From Nitrososphaeraceae archaeon (GTDB taxonomy: Archaea > Thermoproteota > Nitrososphaeria > Nitrososphaerales > Nitrososphaeraceae), in NCBI GenBank assembly GCA_025937665.1, contig JAICQW010000094.1, positions 1 through 6,822 on the forward strand: a stretch of DNA of 6,822 bases, read 5' to 3'. Shown piece after piece: positions 1 to 6,590 of this stretch; position 1 is the stretch's first letter, and the number at the start of each line of letters is the position of its first letter. The translations under genes were made by a program, and so were the position numbers. The notes beneath the pieces were generated by a model that worked only from the letters and a program-made list of their open reading frames with translations, was not told the DNA's origin and did not search any database.

Positions 1-124
1 ACGGGTCATTACTATCGCGCTCTAATGGTACATATCTCCATAGACACCACAGGTGGAGGCACACAGCACTGTATAATCTAAAAGCAGAAACATCGTTCTT
101 GTCACCGCCAAGCTCGGCAGGTAA
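1..124. other. Window edge without a recognisable gene
   Basis: I see no ORF, RNA gene or promoter that I can support here. The stretch lies downstream of the small minus-strand zinc-finger ORF and may be its 3' flank. Confidence 0.4.
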
Positions 125-283
125 TCATATAAGCTGCCAAGTCCTAAAGGCGTCTTTGTTTAAAAGAAGATCATCGGTTTTGGCATCATCATTGCCAACA
201 ACTACCTTTCCTTCTATATTGAGCATATTTACTATGCTCCTCAAGTTGTCTTTCTGAATTGAATGATGTGTCACACTCTTCAC
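125..283 (-). other. Overlapping second frame, possible frameshifted tail of the zinc-finger gene
   Basis: The frame shifted by one base relative to the zinc-finger ORF is open from just inside that ORF down to a TGA at 125-127. Possible starts are a GTG at 283 (52 residues) or an ATG at 226 (33 residues). The 3' part reads like protein: NIEGKVVVGNDDAKTDDLLL, ending in RTWQLI. I do not recognise a family. Either a single-base frameshift split an originally longer zinc-finger protein, or the apparent coding character is chance. The perfect inverted repeat at 221-239 (GAGCATA, five bases, TATGCTC) lies at the point where the finger loses its consensus, a plausible slippage or error site. Confidence 0.25.
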
Positions 284-314
284 ATTTATAAGAGGATCCA
301 GTAGTTGGCATCAT
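189..314 (-). CDS. Very small C2H2-type zinc-finger protein, finger incomplete
   Basis: This 41-residue ORF is read directly from the minus strand. An in-frame TAA stands immediately before the ATG at 314, so translation begins there or at the adjacent second ATG at 311. Residues 9-27 read YKCEECDTSFNSERQLEEH. This fits the first part of a classical C2H2 finger: aromatic-x-C-x2-C, then F, L and the first His at the expected spacing (Cys11, Cys14, Phe18, Leu24, His27). The second zinc-ligand His, expected 3-5 residues later, is missing; the tail reads SKYAQYRRKGSCWQ. Tiny one-finger proteins of this type are common in Nitrososphaerota and are presumed DNA- or protein-binding regulators. The gene lies 139 bases downstream of the FMN reductase on the same strand but has its own TATA-like box. 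Because the finger is incomplete and a second plausible frame continues to 125, it could be a frameshifted remnant. The finger match is strong; functionality is uncertain. Confidence 0.6.
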   Translation of the reverse strand: MMPTTGSSYKCEECDTSFNSERQLEEHSKYAQYRRKGSCWQ

Positions 315-332
315 TTAGCTTTCCATCATCCC

Positions 333-346
333 TTTTTATTTATATC
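333..346 (-). promoter_or_regulatory. TATA-like box of the zinc-finger ORF
   Basis: On the minus strand the sequence reads GATATAAATAAAAA. Its centre is about 26 bases before the ATG at 314, which would place the transcript start at or just before the start codon (leaderless or nearly so), the usual archaeal arrangement. It supports independent transcription of this ORF from within the gap after the reductase gene. Confidence 0.5.
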
Positions 347-453
347 TTGCATTGCTAAGTTTGCTCTATTTGTATTCCAAGTGTCAGCGCTCCCTGTTGT
401 ATATTTGCAGAAGATGTCTATTGATTAAATTCAGCAGTTTATGGAGGCTCAAC

Positions 454-1023
454 CTAATATGGAGTACCTTTTGCTCTTTGATTTTTGAAGGCTTCAATAT
501 ACCATTCAAATTCATCAAGAAATCGTATGACTCTTTTATCATATCTCTCATCCATCAATTTACCAGATTCATCAAAAACATCTTGTACTCTTGATATTGG
601 AAATGATGAAGATATGGATGGTGCTCCAAGCTCTGCGAATATATGGCGCAGATGTTGTGCTGCATTCACGCCACCAAAACCGCCGGGGGAATAAGAGACG
701 ATAGCCGAAGGTTTAAAATAATATTCTTCTAAAAAATAATCTAGTGTGTTTTTCATTGCAGCTGATGTGCTATGATTGTATTCTGGGGTGACGGAAAGGT
801 ATCCTTCTGCATCTTTAATTTTATTCCTAAGGTCTTTCAACTTCTCTGAGGGATTTTCCATCTCTTTATACATCCTATCAAGTAGGGGTAAGTTAAGTTC
901 TAGAGGATCAATAAAAAAGACAGTATGATTACGGTTCTTTAATTTCTCTTCTAACCAGCGGGCAACTTTGATACCTTGACGGTCTCGTCTAACTGATCCA
1001 ACTATTAAAGCAATTTTAGCCAT
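454..1023 (-). CDS. NAD(P)H-dependent FMN reductase (flavodoxin-like fold)
   Basis: The 189-residue protein matches the usual length (about 180-190) and motif order of the NADPH-dependent FMN reductase family (SsuE, ChrR and ArsH relatives). Residues 1-13, MAKIALIVGSVRR, are the first beta strand and FMN phosphate loop (Gly9, Ser10, Arg12). Residues 79-83, TPEYN, are the conserved flavin-contact motif, followed by the helix HSTSAAMKNTLDYF. Residues 110-121 contain SPGGFGGVNAA, the glycine-rich loop near the isoalloxazine ring. There is no signal peptide or membrane segment, so it should be a soluble flavoprotein that passes electrons from NAD(P)H through FMN to quinones, azo compounds, metals or a partner enzyme. 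The substrate cannot be read from sequence. The ATG at 1023 is well placed right before the first strand. A weak A/T-rich stretch (ATAATAATA on the minus strand, near 1058-1066) could be its TATA box. It is divergent from the cyclase gene, with no sign of functional linkage. Confidence 0.92.
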   Translation of the reverse strand: MAKIALIVGSVRRDRQGIKVARWLEEKLKNRNHTVFFIDPLELNLPLLDRMYKEMENPSEKLKDLRNKIKDAEGYLSVTPEYNHSTSAAMKNTLDYFLEEYYFKPSAIVSYSPGGFGGVNAAQHLRHIFAELGAPSISSSFPISRVQDVFDESGKLMDERYDKRVIRFLDEFEWYIEAFKNQRAKGTPY

Positions 1024-1263
1024 ATTACTATTATTTGTCCTGTTCTTCTTAACTTCTATTATTATTGCTATCTATCTACAAAATCAAGAAGAACTATCTG
1101 GATTCGTTTCAATATCCAGAAAAGAATGTGGTATTAGCTCAGCGTTGTCATCAAATCTCAGACCATATTTGCTTACACTCAGATCGCAAGCTTCAGTGGT
1201 GATGGTATTTATGCTTCGACCAAATCATTTCATGACCCGACTAGGGCAACTTCATAATAAACC

Positions 1264-1321
1264 TACCAGGTCACAGAATCGAACCTCTTTACATGTGGAG
1301 TTCCAATTCTACCAATTAAGC
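1264..1321 (-). pseudogene. Degenerate tRNA-like segment
   Basis: Read on the minus strand, two tRNA hallmarks occur in the right order. The first is a D-arm-like GCTTAATTGGTAGAAT (1306-1321). The second is a T-loop-like GGTTCGATTC followed by TGTG and an acceptor-like ACCTGGTA (1264-1285). The segment between them is about six bases too short for an anticodon arm plus variable loop, the T stem pairs poorly, and no 5' acceptor strand complementary to ACCTGGT is present. It cannot be a working tRNA as it stands. It may be a decayed tRNA gene or a chance resemblance. Confidence 0.25.
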
Positions 1322-1337
1322 ATCTATCTCAGATTGT

Positions 1338-1381
1338 GTCTAAATTCTGAAGTTTTTTATGCCGAGTCCCTCTGGGCCCAC
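1338..1381 (+). repeat. Intergenic repeat, copy A
   Basis: This element shares a core with copies B (6591-6626) and C (6669-6710), all in the same orientation. Its layout is TCTAA, a T-rich tract (AAGTTTTTTATG), then the GC-rich GCCGAGTCCCTCTGGGCCCA. From AAGTTTTTT to the final CCCAC, copies A and B differ at one base only. The GC-rich part can fold weakly (GCCGAG against CTGGGC with one G-G mismatch). Its last 18 bases resemble a tRNA 3' end (part of the T loop, T stem and acceptor). The function is unknown. Confidence 0.75.
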
Positions 1382-1433
1382 GTTCTACTCAACCGCTAGC
1401 ACAGACTATATTGCCATTAAAAGCACGGGATGC

Positions 1434-1449
1434 AGGAAGTTTTCTTCCT
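1434..1449. other. Short perfect hairpin
   Basis: AGGAAG, TTTT and CTTCCT form a 6-bp stem with a four-base loop. It lies between repeat copy A and the cyclase promoter. It has no following T-run, so it is not a clear terminator; it could be an operator or chance. Confidence 0.3.
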
Positions 1450-1526
1450 CCACGTGATTACCGATGTAGAATCAAGTCGAAGTAGCTCATTGATATGTGA
1501 TAAATAAAATTAATCACCCTAATTAA

Positions 1527-1545
1527 GCAAAATCTATAATAAGTT
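1527..1545 (+). promoter_or_regulatory. TATA-like box (with possible BRE) of the cyclase gene
   Basis: The sequence GCAAAATCTATAATAAGTT has a purine-rich BRE-like part (GCAAAAT) directly before CTATAATA. The TATA centre is about 28 bases before the TTG at 1566, which fits a leaderless archaeal transcript starting at that codon and supports the chosen start. Confidence 0.5.
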
Positions 1546-1565
1546 GCCAGGCTAGCAATACATTA

Positions 1566-4500
1566 TTGCCTTCAGATAAGTTAGGAAGTCAACTAGAGGA
1601 TCCAAGTATATCTGGGCAAGCCAATTTAGAAATAGATGAACACGATTTACAAAAAGGAAAGGAAGAAGCAATCGAAGTTTCATATAGCGTAATAATAACA
1701 GATCAGCTGGCAAAGCAAACCTCTGACGACCTGCTTCAAAAAATCGCTACCATGGTAAATGTCCAGTTGACCGAAGAAGGCAGTGAAAAGTTACCGTTTA
1801 TCCCATTTTCAGACTTTGAAAGAGCAAGAGCTTCCGATAAATTGTTCCTCTATGGTCCAACTGGTTGTGGTAAATCAAGGGCTGTATTTGAGCTTGTCAG
1901 AGAAAACCTGACCAAATTCAAGAGAATCTATTTCATTAATCCTAGAAACACTGTTGGAGCAGAGTCAGGAAGGATTAAACTTCTTGACTTGCTTGCGAAG
2001 CTGGAGGAAGACGATGGCGTAGTATGGGATAATTTCCCTGATGATTTGATAAAGAGGGATTCAGATACAGCAAAGCACGTTCTGGATCTTGTAAGCTCCA
2101 AAAATGTAAAGAGGCTTTTTATCGCTCTAAAGCCAAGATATCTTGAGATATATAAAGATCTACCAAGAGAAATTCCCGACTTTAATTCTTGCCAAGTCAG
2201 TTTTGATAAAGAGAGGCTAAGAAAAATCATTCTAGCTTATGGCACATCTATTAAAGAATTCAAAGATCCTCTTCAAAAATACATAGCAGAACATGCTGAC
2301 AAGATATCTAGAATACTCTGGCAAAAAGAGCCAACTCCACTCACAATTCTTAGCTATTACAAATTGTTGAAAAGCCGAATCGAAGAACAAAAAATGAGTC
2401 CTGGCTTATCTATAGACTCTCTTTTAGAAGCTCAAAGACTCATGCGCAGTACAGACTATTACGAGCAACAATTTGAGATGATATGCAGTCTGCAAGAGAG
2501 AAGAAGTGACACTGAGTTTTTGTATACTCTGAAACTATGCTACGAATGCGGACTTGATCGAACAGTTAGTTCAGTTGAAAGACTTCAGTATGACATCTTC
2601 GGTAGTATCACTCCTCAGGATATACTTCCAAGACTTAGCACTTGGGTGTATGTTTCAGGTCAGTATTATGCGATGCATGACGCCCAGAGAGAATCAATAA
2701 AATTCGCTGATCATGTAAAATTGAAAATCATGGATTATCTGACTCGAAACTTTGTGAAGGTGGTTCCAAATGAAGATAGCCAGATCAACACTTTTGGATT
2801 ATTTCTTGGCAGAAATATTCAGTATATTCATAAAGAGAATTTACATCAGTTCTTGGGTCCGGAAATACAGGAGTACATGAAAAAGAAGCGATATTTTCAG
2901 ACCGCGTTTGGTCAAGGAGTAGGTGAAAGTTTCCTTGCTTTAGATGACGAACTACAGGAAGAGATGATGAAGAGGATGGCAGTAGATATTGAATTTGCAA
3001 GAGGAGCAGTCTTGGGAATAGGGGAAAGATTTCCTGTCCTTGACAGAATTCGTCAGAGAGAAATACTGGAGGAAAAAAGCAAGAGGTTTGCTTGCGTACC
3101 TCTTTTTGCAGAAAGCGTCGGCATTAATTTCAAAGCCATGACAGACGATTTAAGAAAAGAACTGTTTGAAACAGCAGAAAAGAATCCTCAGTTTGCAGAT
3201 GGATTTGGCCGCGGTTTAGGTAGTAATATCAAATTCTTTGAACAGAGACTCCAAGAGGAAATTTTTGAAAGAGCGATGAAGAACAGTGAATTTACTAGGG
3301 GTTTTGGATATTCTCATGCATTCCATTTTATAGCGGGCGATAAGAATGAGCAGAAAAGAATCTTCGAAATAGCGGATAAGAACAGCCACTTTTCAATTGG
3401 ATTAGGAATGGGTTTTGCATACCTTTTTGGACATCTATCAGATGGAATACTTCAGCAGGTTTTTGAACGTACAGCTACAGATAATGAATTTGCATTCGGT
3501 CTTGGACTTTATCTGGGTTTTAATTTCCATCCTTTATCGCCTGAATTGCAAAACTGGCAATTCAAAACTATACAGGAAAACGGAAGATTCGCATACGGTC
3601 TTGGGTACGGTTATGGAATAACTTTTCCATATTACCCAGAGGAAATTCAATCTTCTCTCTTTGAAAGAGCCGAAAAAAATGTTGACTTTGCCTATGGACT
3701 TGGTTCTGGTCTTGGCTACTCTTTTGGATCACTCAATGAAAAGCTTCGTGAATCGATATTTACTAAAATTAAAAGTAACCCAGAGTTTGCAGCAGGATTA
3801 GGATCAGGTCTAGCATTTGTGTCAGTACTTCTGCCGCCCAAAGTGTGGACTGATATTCTCCAGATTACAGAAAAAAATCCGAGTTTTTCAAAAGGTCTTG
3901 GTCATGGCTTTGGATGGATTCTTCGCTTTTTGCCCAATCCTATTAGAAATGATCTTTTTGAAAAATCAAAGAAAAATCCATACCTTGCAATCGGATTAGG
4001 CTATGGCATTGGATTTGTATTCCCGTATGCGCCAGAAGACCTGCAATCTGAAGTGATGAGTAAGGCAGAAAAGATGCCTCACTTGGCCCGTGGTTTGGGA
4101 ATTGGGATAGGCATACTATCAAGATATCATGAAAGTCAACTGCAAGACAGCGTTTTCGACAGGATGGAATTAAACACTCACTTTACTACCGGATTTGGAG
4201 AAGGGACAGGCTATGTTTTCAAATATCTTCCCGGTGATCAGCAACAGAAAGTACTTGACAGAATCGAAAAGGATATTTTCTTCGCTAGGGGATTTGGGAT
4301 AGGTATTGGCCAAAAAATTGGCTATCTTTCTGAAAAATTTAGAACCGAAATTTTTGAAAGGGTGCAAACAAATCCACATTTGGCGGAAGGATTGTCACAT
4401 GGAATAGGCATGGCATATCAATATATCCCAGTTGGAATTCAAAACACTATTTTTGAAAAAGCGAGCACACAAGTCCGAATTGCCAGGGGAGTTGGACAAG

Positions 4501-6371
4501 GGATAGGCTCGATAATCCAATTCATGCCTAACGACCTGAAGGAAGAAACAATTTTCAGAGAGATGAAAAGGGATCCCTCGTATGCACAGGGGGCAGCCCA
4601 GGGTATGGGCCAAGTGTTACAATATTTACAGGATGACATAAGAAACAGGATCTTCAGCGAATCAGACAAATCCGACCAGATCGCTATAGGACTAGGTAAG
4701 GGAATTGCCAGCATCTTTAGTTATTTAGATGAAAACTCACAGAAGGATATCCTGAAACTCACCGAACAAAATAGTCAATTAGCCGAGGGATTGGGTACTG
4801 GGTTTGGACTCACGTATCTATCCCTCACTGATGGATTGCGACAGGTTATCTATCACAAAGTTGAAGGTGATCACTCTTTTGCGAAAGGATTAGGACGAGG
4901 GCTCGGAACAATCCTTCCCACCGTTTCTGAGGATGATCAAGATAGAATTTTGGACCTTGCAGAAGGGAATTCATCACTTGCTATGGGTATTGGTTATGGA
5001 TTAGCTGATGCGTTTTCTCTTACTTCTGATTTTGGCATTTCTAGTACACTCTTAGATAAGGCAATCCGAATAACTCCTCTCTGCGAAGGATTTGGATTTG
5101 CCATGGCACATTATTTTCCGGAACTGACAAGTCAGAAACAAGTTTCGATTCTTGACCAATTACTACCTCACAAACCAGGGCTTGCAAAATCTGCGAGCCA
5201 TGGTCTTGGACATGTCTTCCCTTTACTTACAACTGATCGGCAGGGTCAATTAATGCAACTAGCCCAATCCCATGACGAGAAAATGGGTCGAGGATTAGGC
5301 TATGGAGTAGGACATAGCTTCAAAAATCTTGATGAAGTCACTCAGAATGAACTCTTTGCCTTGGCAGTGAATAATAAGGATTCCCAATTCGCCCTAGGCC
5401 TTGGCTTTGGCGTGGGTAGAGCATTTCCTTCACTAAGTAAAAAGGTTCAGAAGTGGATCTTGGAGACGCTGCCAGCAGAAAACTGCAAATTAGTATATGG
5501 AGTCTCATCGGGGTTAAGTCAAAGTCTAAAATACCTTGATAAGGATATGAGAGAACATATTACGAAGTTATCTACTGCAAATCCTTTGGTTCACAAACAG
5601 ACAGCCAATCCACTCGACCCCAACATTACGGCAGATTTCTTAATAGATCGATACGACGATTTTCCGCTGCCAACGTATCTGAGCGAAAGGTCCTATGAAC
5701 AACAATCATGGGCCGCTCGGAGGAATGATGATCAAGAGGTATCCTTCACAGGGATTAGACAAAGTTATTGTGTATGTTATATTGACATGATGAATTCAAC
5801 CAATATTGCATCACAGCTTAAACAAAATGAGCTTGGCAAATACTACTCTATATTTCTAAACGCTACTGCAACAATAGCCCGAAACTTTGGTGCTAAAATA
5901 ATTAAAAATGCAGGGGATTGTTTGATATATTATTTTCCCAATACTTCGAACATTGATGATAATAACACGGATGCCTTAAAAGACGTTATTGAATGTAGCA
6001 TTACAATGATCTCAGCACACGGCATAATAAACGCGAAATTGCATGAAGAAAAATTACCTTCTCTTAATTATAGGATTAGCGCTGATTATGGAACAGTCGA
6101 ATTAGCAAAATCGAAATCATCACAAAGTGAAGATCTTTTTGGCTCTGCAATGAACCTTTGTGCAAAGATCAATTCAAAGGCTCCTGCAAATGGAATGGTA
6201 GTTGGAGAAACATTATACCATTTAGTTAAATCACTGAGCGATTATAAATTTACTAAAATAGAAGATCAGACTAATTCGAAGCAGACTTTTCCCGCATATC
6301 GCCTTGAGATCACAGACAAAAGAACCATCTTGAATCCATTCAAAAGGGGTTCACAGTCCAAGAGTCTTTAG
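1566..6371 (+). CDS. Giant STAND-like NTPase, 33-residue-repeat, class III nucleotide cyclase fusion
   Basis: This 1601-residue protein has three parts. (1) Residues 80-280 form a P-loop NTPase module: Walker A GPTGCGKS at 97-104, a candidate Walker B VVWDNF at 152-157, a sensor-like LFIALKPRYLEI at 184-195, and EPTPLTIL at 255-262, which resembles the STAND GxP motif. (2) Residues 444-1341 hold about 27 tandem glycine-rich units of 33-35 residues. (3) Residues 1397-1580 are a class III adenylate/guanylate cyclase domain with metal-binding Asp1407 (YIDMMNST) and Asp1451 (KNAGD), base-selecting Lys1447 and Asp1523 (EDLFG) as in ATP-using enzymes, Asn1530, and Lys1534 where the transition-state Arg is usual. 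There is no signal peptide or membrane segment, so it is probably a cytosolic sensor making cAMP or a related cyclic nucleotide. No in-frame ATG occurs before residue 63; the TTG at 1566 is preferred because a TATA-like box lies about 28 bases upstream and the next in-frame stop is at 1524-1526. The cyclase assignment is firm, the STAND assignment moderate, and the signal and product are unknown. Confidence 0.9.
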   Translation: MPSDKLGSQLEDPSISGQANLEIDEHDLQKGKEEAIEVSYSVIITDQLAKQTSDDLLQKIATMVNVQLTEEGSEKLPFIPFSDFERARASDKLFLYGPTGCGKSRAVFELVRENLTKFKRIYFINPRNTVGAESGRIKLLDLLAKLEEDDGVVWDNFPDDLIKRDSDTAKHVLDLVSSKNVKRLFIALKPRYLEIYKDLPREIPDFNSCQVSFDKERLRKIILAYGTSIKEFKDPLQKYIAEHADKISRILWQKEPTPLTILSYYKLLKSRIEEQKMSPGLSIDSLLEAQRLMRSTDYYEQQFEMICSLQERRSDTEFLYTLKLCYECGLDRTVSSVERLQYDIFGSITPQDILPRLSTWVYVSGQYYAMHDAQRESIKFADHVKLKIMDYLTRNFVKVVPNEDSQINTFGLFLGRNIQYIHKENLHQFLGPEIQEYMKKKRYFQTAFGQGVGESFLALDDELQEEMMKRMAVDIEFARGAVLGIGERFPVLDRIRQREILEEKSKRFACVPLFAESVGINFKAMTDDLRKELFETAEKNPQFADGFGRGLGSNIKFFEQRLQEEIFERAMKNSEFTRGFGYSHAFHFIAGDKNEQKRIFEIADKNSHFSIGLGMGFAYLFGHLSDGILQQVFERTATDNEFAFGLGLYLGFNFHPLSPELQNWQFKTIQENGRFAYGLGYGYGITFPYYPEEIQSSLFERAEKNVDFAYGLGSGLGYSFGSLNEKLRESIFTKIKSNPEFAAGLGSGLAFVSVLLPPKVWTDILQITEKNPSFSKGLGHGFGWILRFLPNPIRNDLFEKSKKNPYLAIGLGYGIGFVFPYAPEDLQSEVMSKAEKMPHLARGLGIGIGILSRYHESQLQDSVFDRMELNTHFTTGFGEGTGYVFKYLPGDQQQKVLDRIEKDIFFARGFGIGIGQKIGYLSEKFRTEIFERVQTNPHLAEGLSHGIGMAYQYIPVGIQNTIFEKASTQVRIARGVGQGIGSIIQFMPNDLKEETIFREMKRDPSYAQGAAQGMGQVLQYLQDDIRNRIFSESDKSDQIAIGLGKGIASIFSYLDENSQKDILKLTEQNSQLAEGLGTGFGLTYLSLTDGLRQVIYHKVEGDHSFAKGLGRGLGTILPTVSEDDQDRILDLAEGNSSLAMGIGYGLADAFSLTSDFGISSTLLDKAIRITPLCEGFGFAMAHYFPELTSQKQVSILDQLLPHKPGLAKSASHGLGHVFPLLTTDRQGQLMQLAQSHDEKMGRGLGYGVGHSFKNLDEVTQNELFALAVNNKDSQFALGLGFGVGRAFPSLSKKVQKWILETLPAENCKLVYGVSSGLSQSLKYLDKDMREHITKLSTANPLVHKQTANPLDPNITADFLIDRYDDFPLPTYLSERSYEQQSWAARRNDDQEVSFTGIRQSYCVCYIDMMNSTNIASQLKQNELGKYYSIFLNATATIARNFGAKIIKNAGDCLIYYFPNTSNIDDNNTDALKDVIECSITMISAHGIINAKLHEEKLPSLNYRISADYGTVELAKSKSSQSEDLFGSAMNLCAKINSKAPANGMVVGETLYHLVKSLSDYKFTKIEDQTNSKQTFPAYRLEITDKRTILNPFKRGSQSKSL
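2895..5588 (+). repeat. About 27 tandem 99-bp coding repeats (33-residue glycine-rich units)
   Basis: Unit starts (the F/L-A-x-G position) fall at residues 444, 477, 510, 543, 576, 609, 642, 675, 708, 741, 774, 807, 840, 873, 906, 939 and 972, an exact 33-residue period. They continue at 1006, 1039, 1072, 1105, 1138, 1172, 1206, 1240, 1275 and 1309, with occasional one- or two-residue insertions. A divergent extra unit may precede at about 406. The consensus is F-A-x-G-L-G-x-G-I-G-x-x-F, then x-Y-L-P-x-x-L-Q, then x-x-I-F-E-R-A-E-K-N-P. This suggests a glycine-rich packed helix followed by an amphipathic charged helix, so an alpha-solenoid is likely. The copies differ in DNA sequence, so the array is old rather than recently amplified. 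Confidence 0.92.
5754..6305 (+). other. Class III nucleotide cyclase domain within the giant protein
   Basis: The domain covers residues 1397-1580. In order it shows the first metal-Asp strand (CYIDMMNST), the helix with KYYSIFLNATATIARNFGA, the second metal-Asp hairpin (KIIKNAGDCLIYYF), the RISADYGTVELA strand that replaces the usual R-x-G-I-H-x-G-x-V, and the substrate segment EDLFGSAMNLCAKI. The full set of active-site positions in one chain predicts a homodimer with two sites. A Lys occupies the transition-state Arg position. Confidence 0.88.
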
Positions 6372-6372
6372 T

Positions 6373-6387
6373 TCTCATAATATGAGA
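6373..6387. terminator. Hairpin immediately after the cyclase stop codon
   Basis: TCTCATA, a single A, and TATGAGA form a perfect 7-base inverted repeat starting two bases after the TAG, followed by TTTTG. With only one central base the tip must open in RNA. It could mark transcript termination or a 3' end; archaeal termination mainly uses T-runs, and this run is short. Confidence 0.35.
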
Positions 6388-6590
6388 TTTTGCCGAAGAA
6401 GAATGTGCTAAGATCTTCGCGCTGATCAGAGGACGGAAACAATCAACAACTTTAAAAGTAGAGCTCATCGCAACAGTGACAAAAGAGTAAATAGTCCAGA
6501 GCCACCTGAAACATCCATAAACGATCTTGGTATGTATAAAATACATCGATCACAGCTTTTTTACGCCACTATAATTCATCGAGTCCATTT

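Larger units (their letters stand above)
1024..1565. other. Divergent intergenic region between the reductase and cyclase genes
   Basis: These 542 bases contain no ORF I would call. A plus-strand open frame (1145-1399, 84 codons) has no recognisable family and runs through both the tRNA-like segment and the intergenic repeat, so it is probably accidental. The region holds a degenerate tRNA-like segment on the minus strand (1264-1321), intergenic repeat copy A (1338-1381), a 6-bp hairpin (1434-1449) and the cyclase gene's TATA-like box (1527-1545). It must also hold the reductase promoter, which I cannot place with confidence. Confidence 0.6.

Noticed and set aside
352..694. Plus-strand open frames overlapping the FMN reductase gene
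   Set aside because: They lie antisense to a clearly recognised reductase and have no motifs of their own.
1131..1160. TTAGCTCAGCGTTG, resembling a tRNA D-arm on the plus strand
   Set aside because: No T-arm or acceptor pairing follows at tRNA distance.
1338..1381. Repeat copy A as an intrinsic terminator
   Set aside because: The T-tract precedes the GC-rich stem instead of following it, and on the other strand the stem is followed by an A-run.
1145..1399. An 84-codon plus-strand open frame in the divergent intergenic region
   Set aside because: It shows no family signature, crosses the tRNA-like segment and repeat copy A, and lacks a convincing promoter at leaderless spacing.
1928..4714. 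Several open frames of 60-100 codons inside the giant gene, on both strands
   Set aside because: They are shadows of the repetitive coding sequence; the main frame has strong domain and repeat evidence throughout.
2895..5588. The 99-bp periodic array as a CRISPR or non-coding tandem repeat
   Set aside because: The period is a whole number of codons, the frame is open throughout, and conservation is at the amino-acid level rather than identical DNA.
2895..5588. Ankyrin repeats, which are also 33 residues long
   Set aside because: The G-x-TPLHLAA core and the turn pattern of ankyrin repeats are absent from the units.
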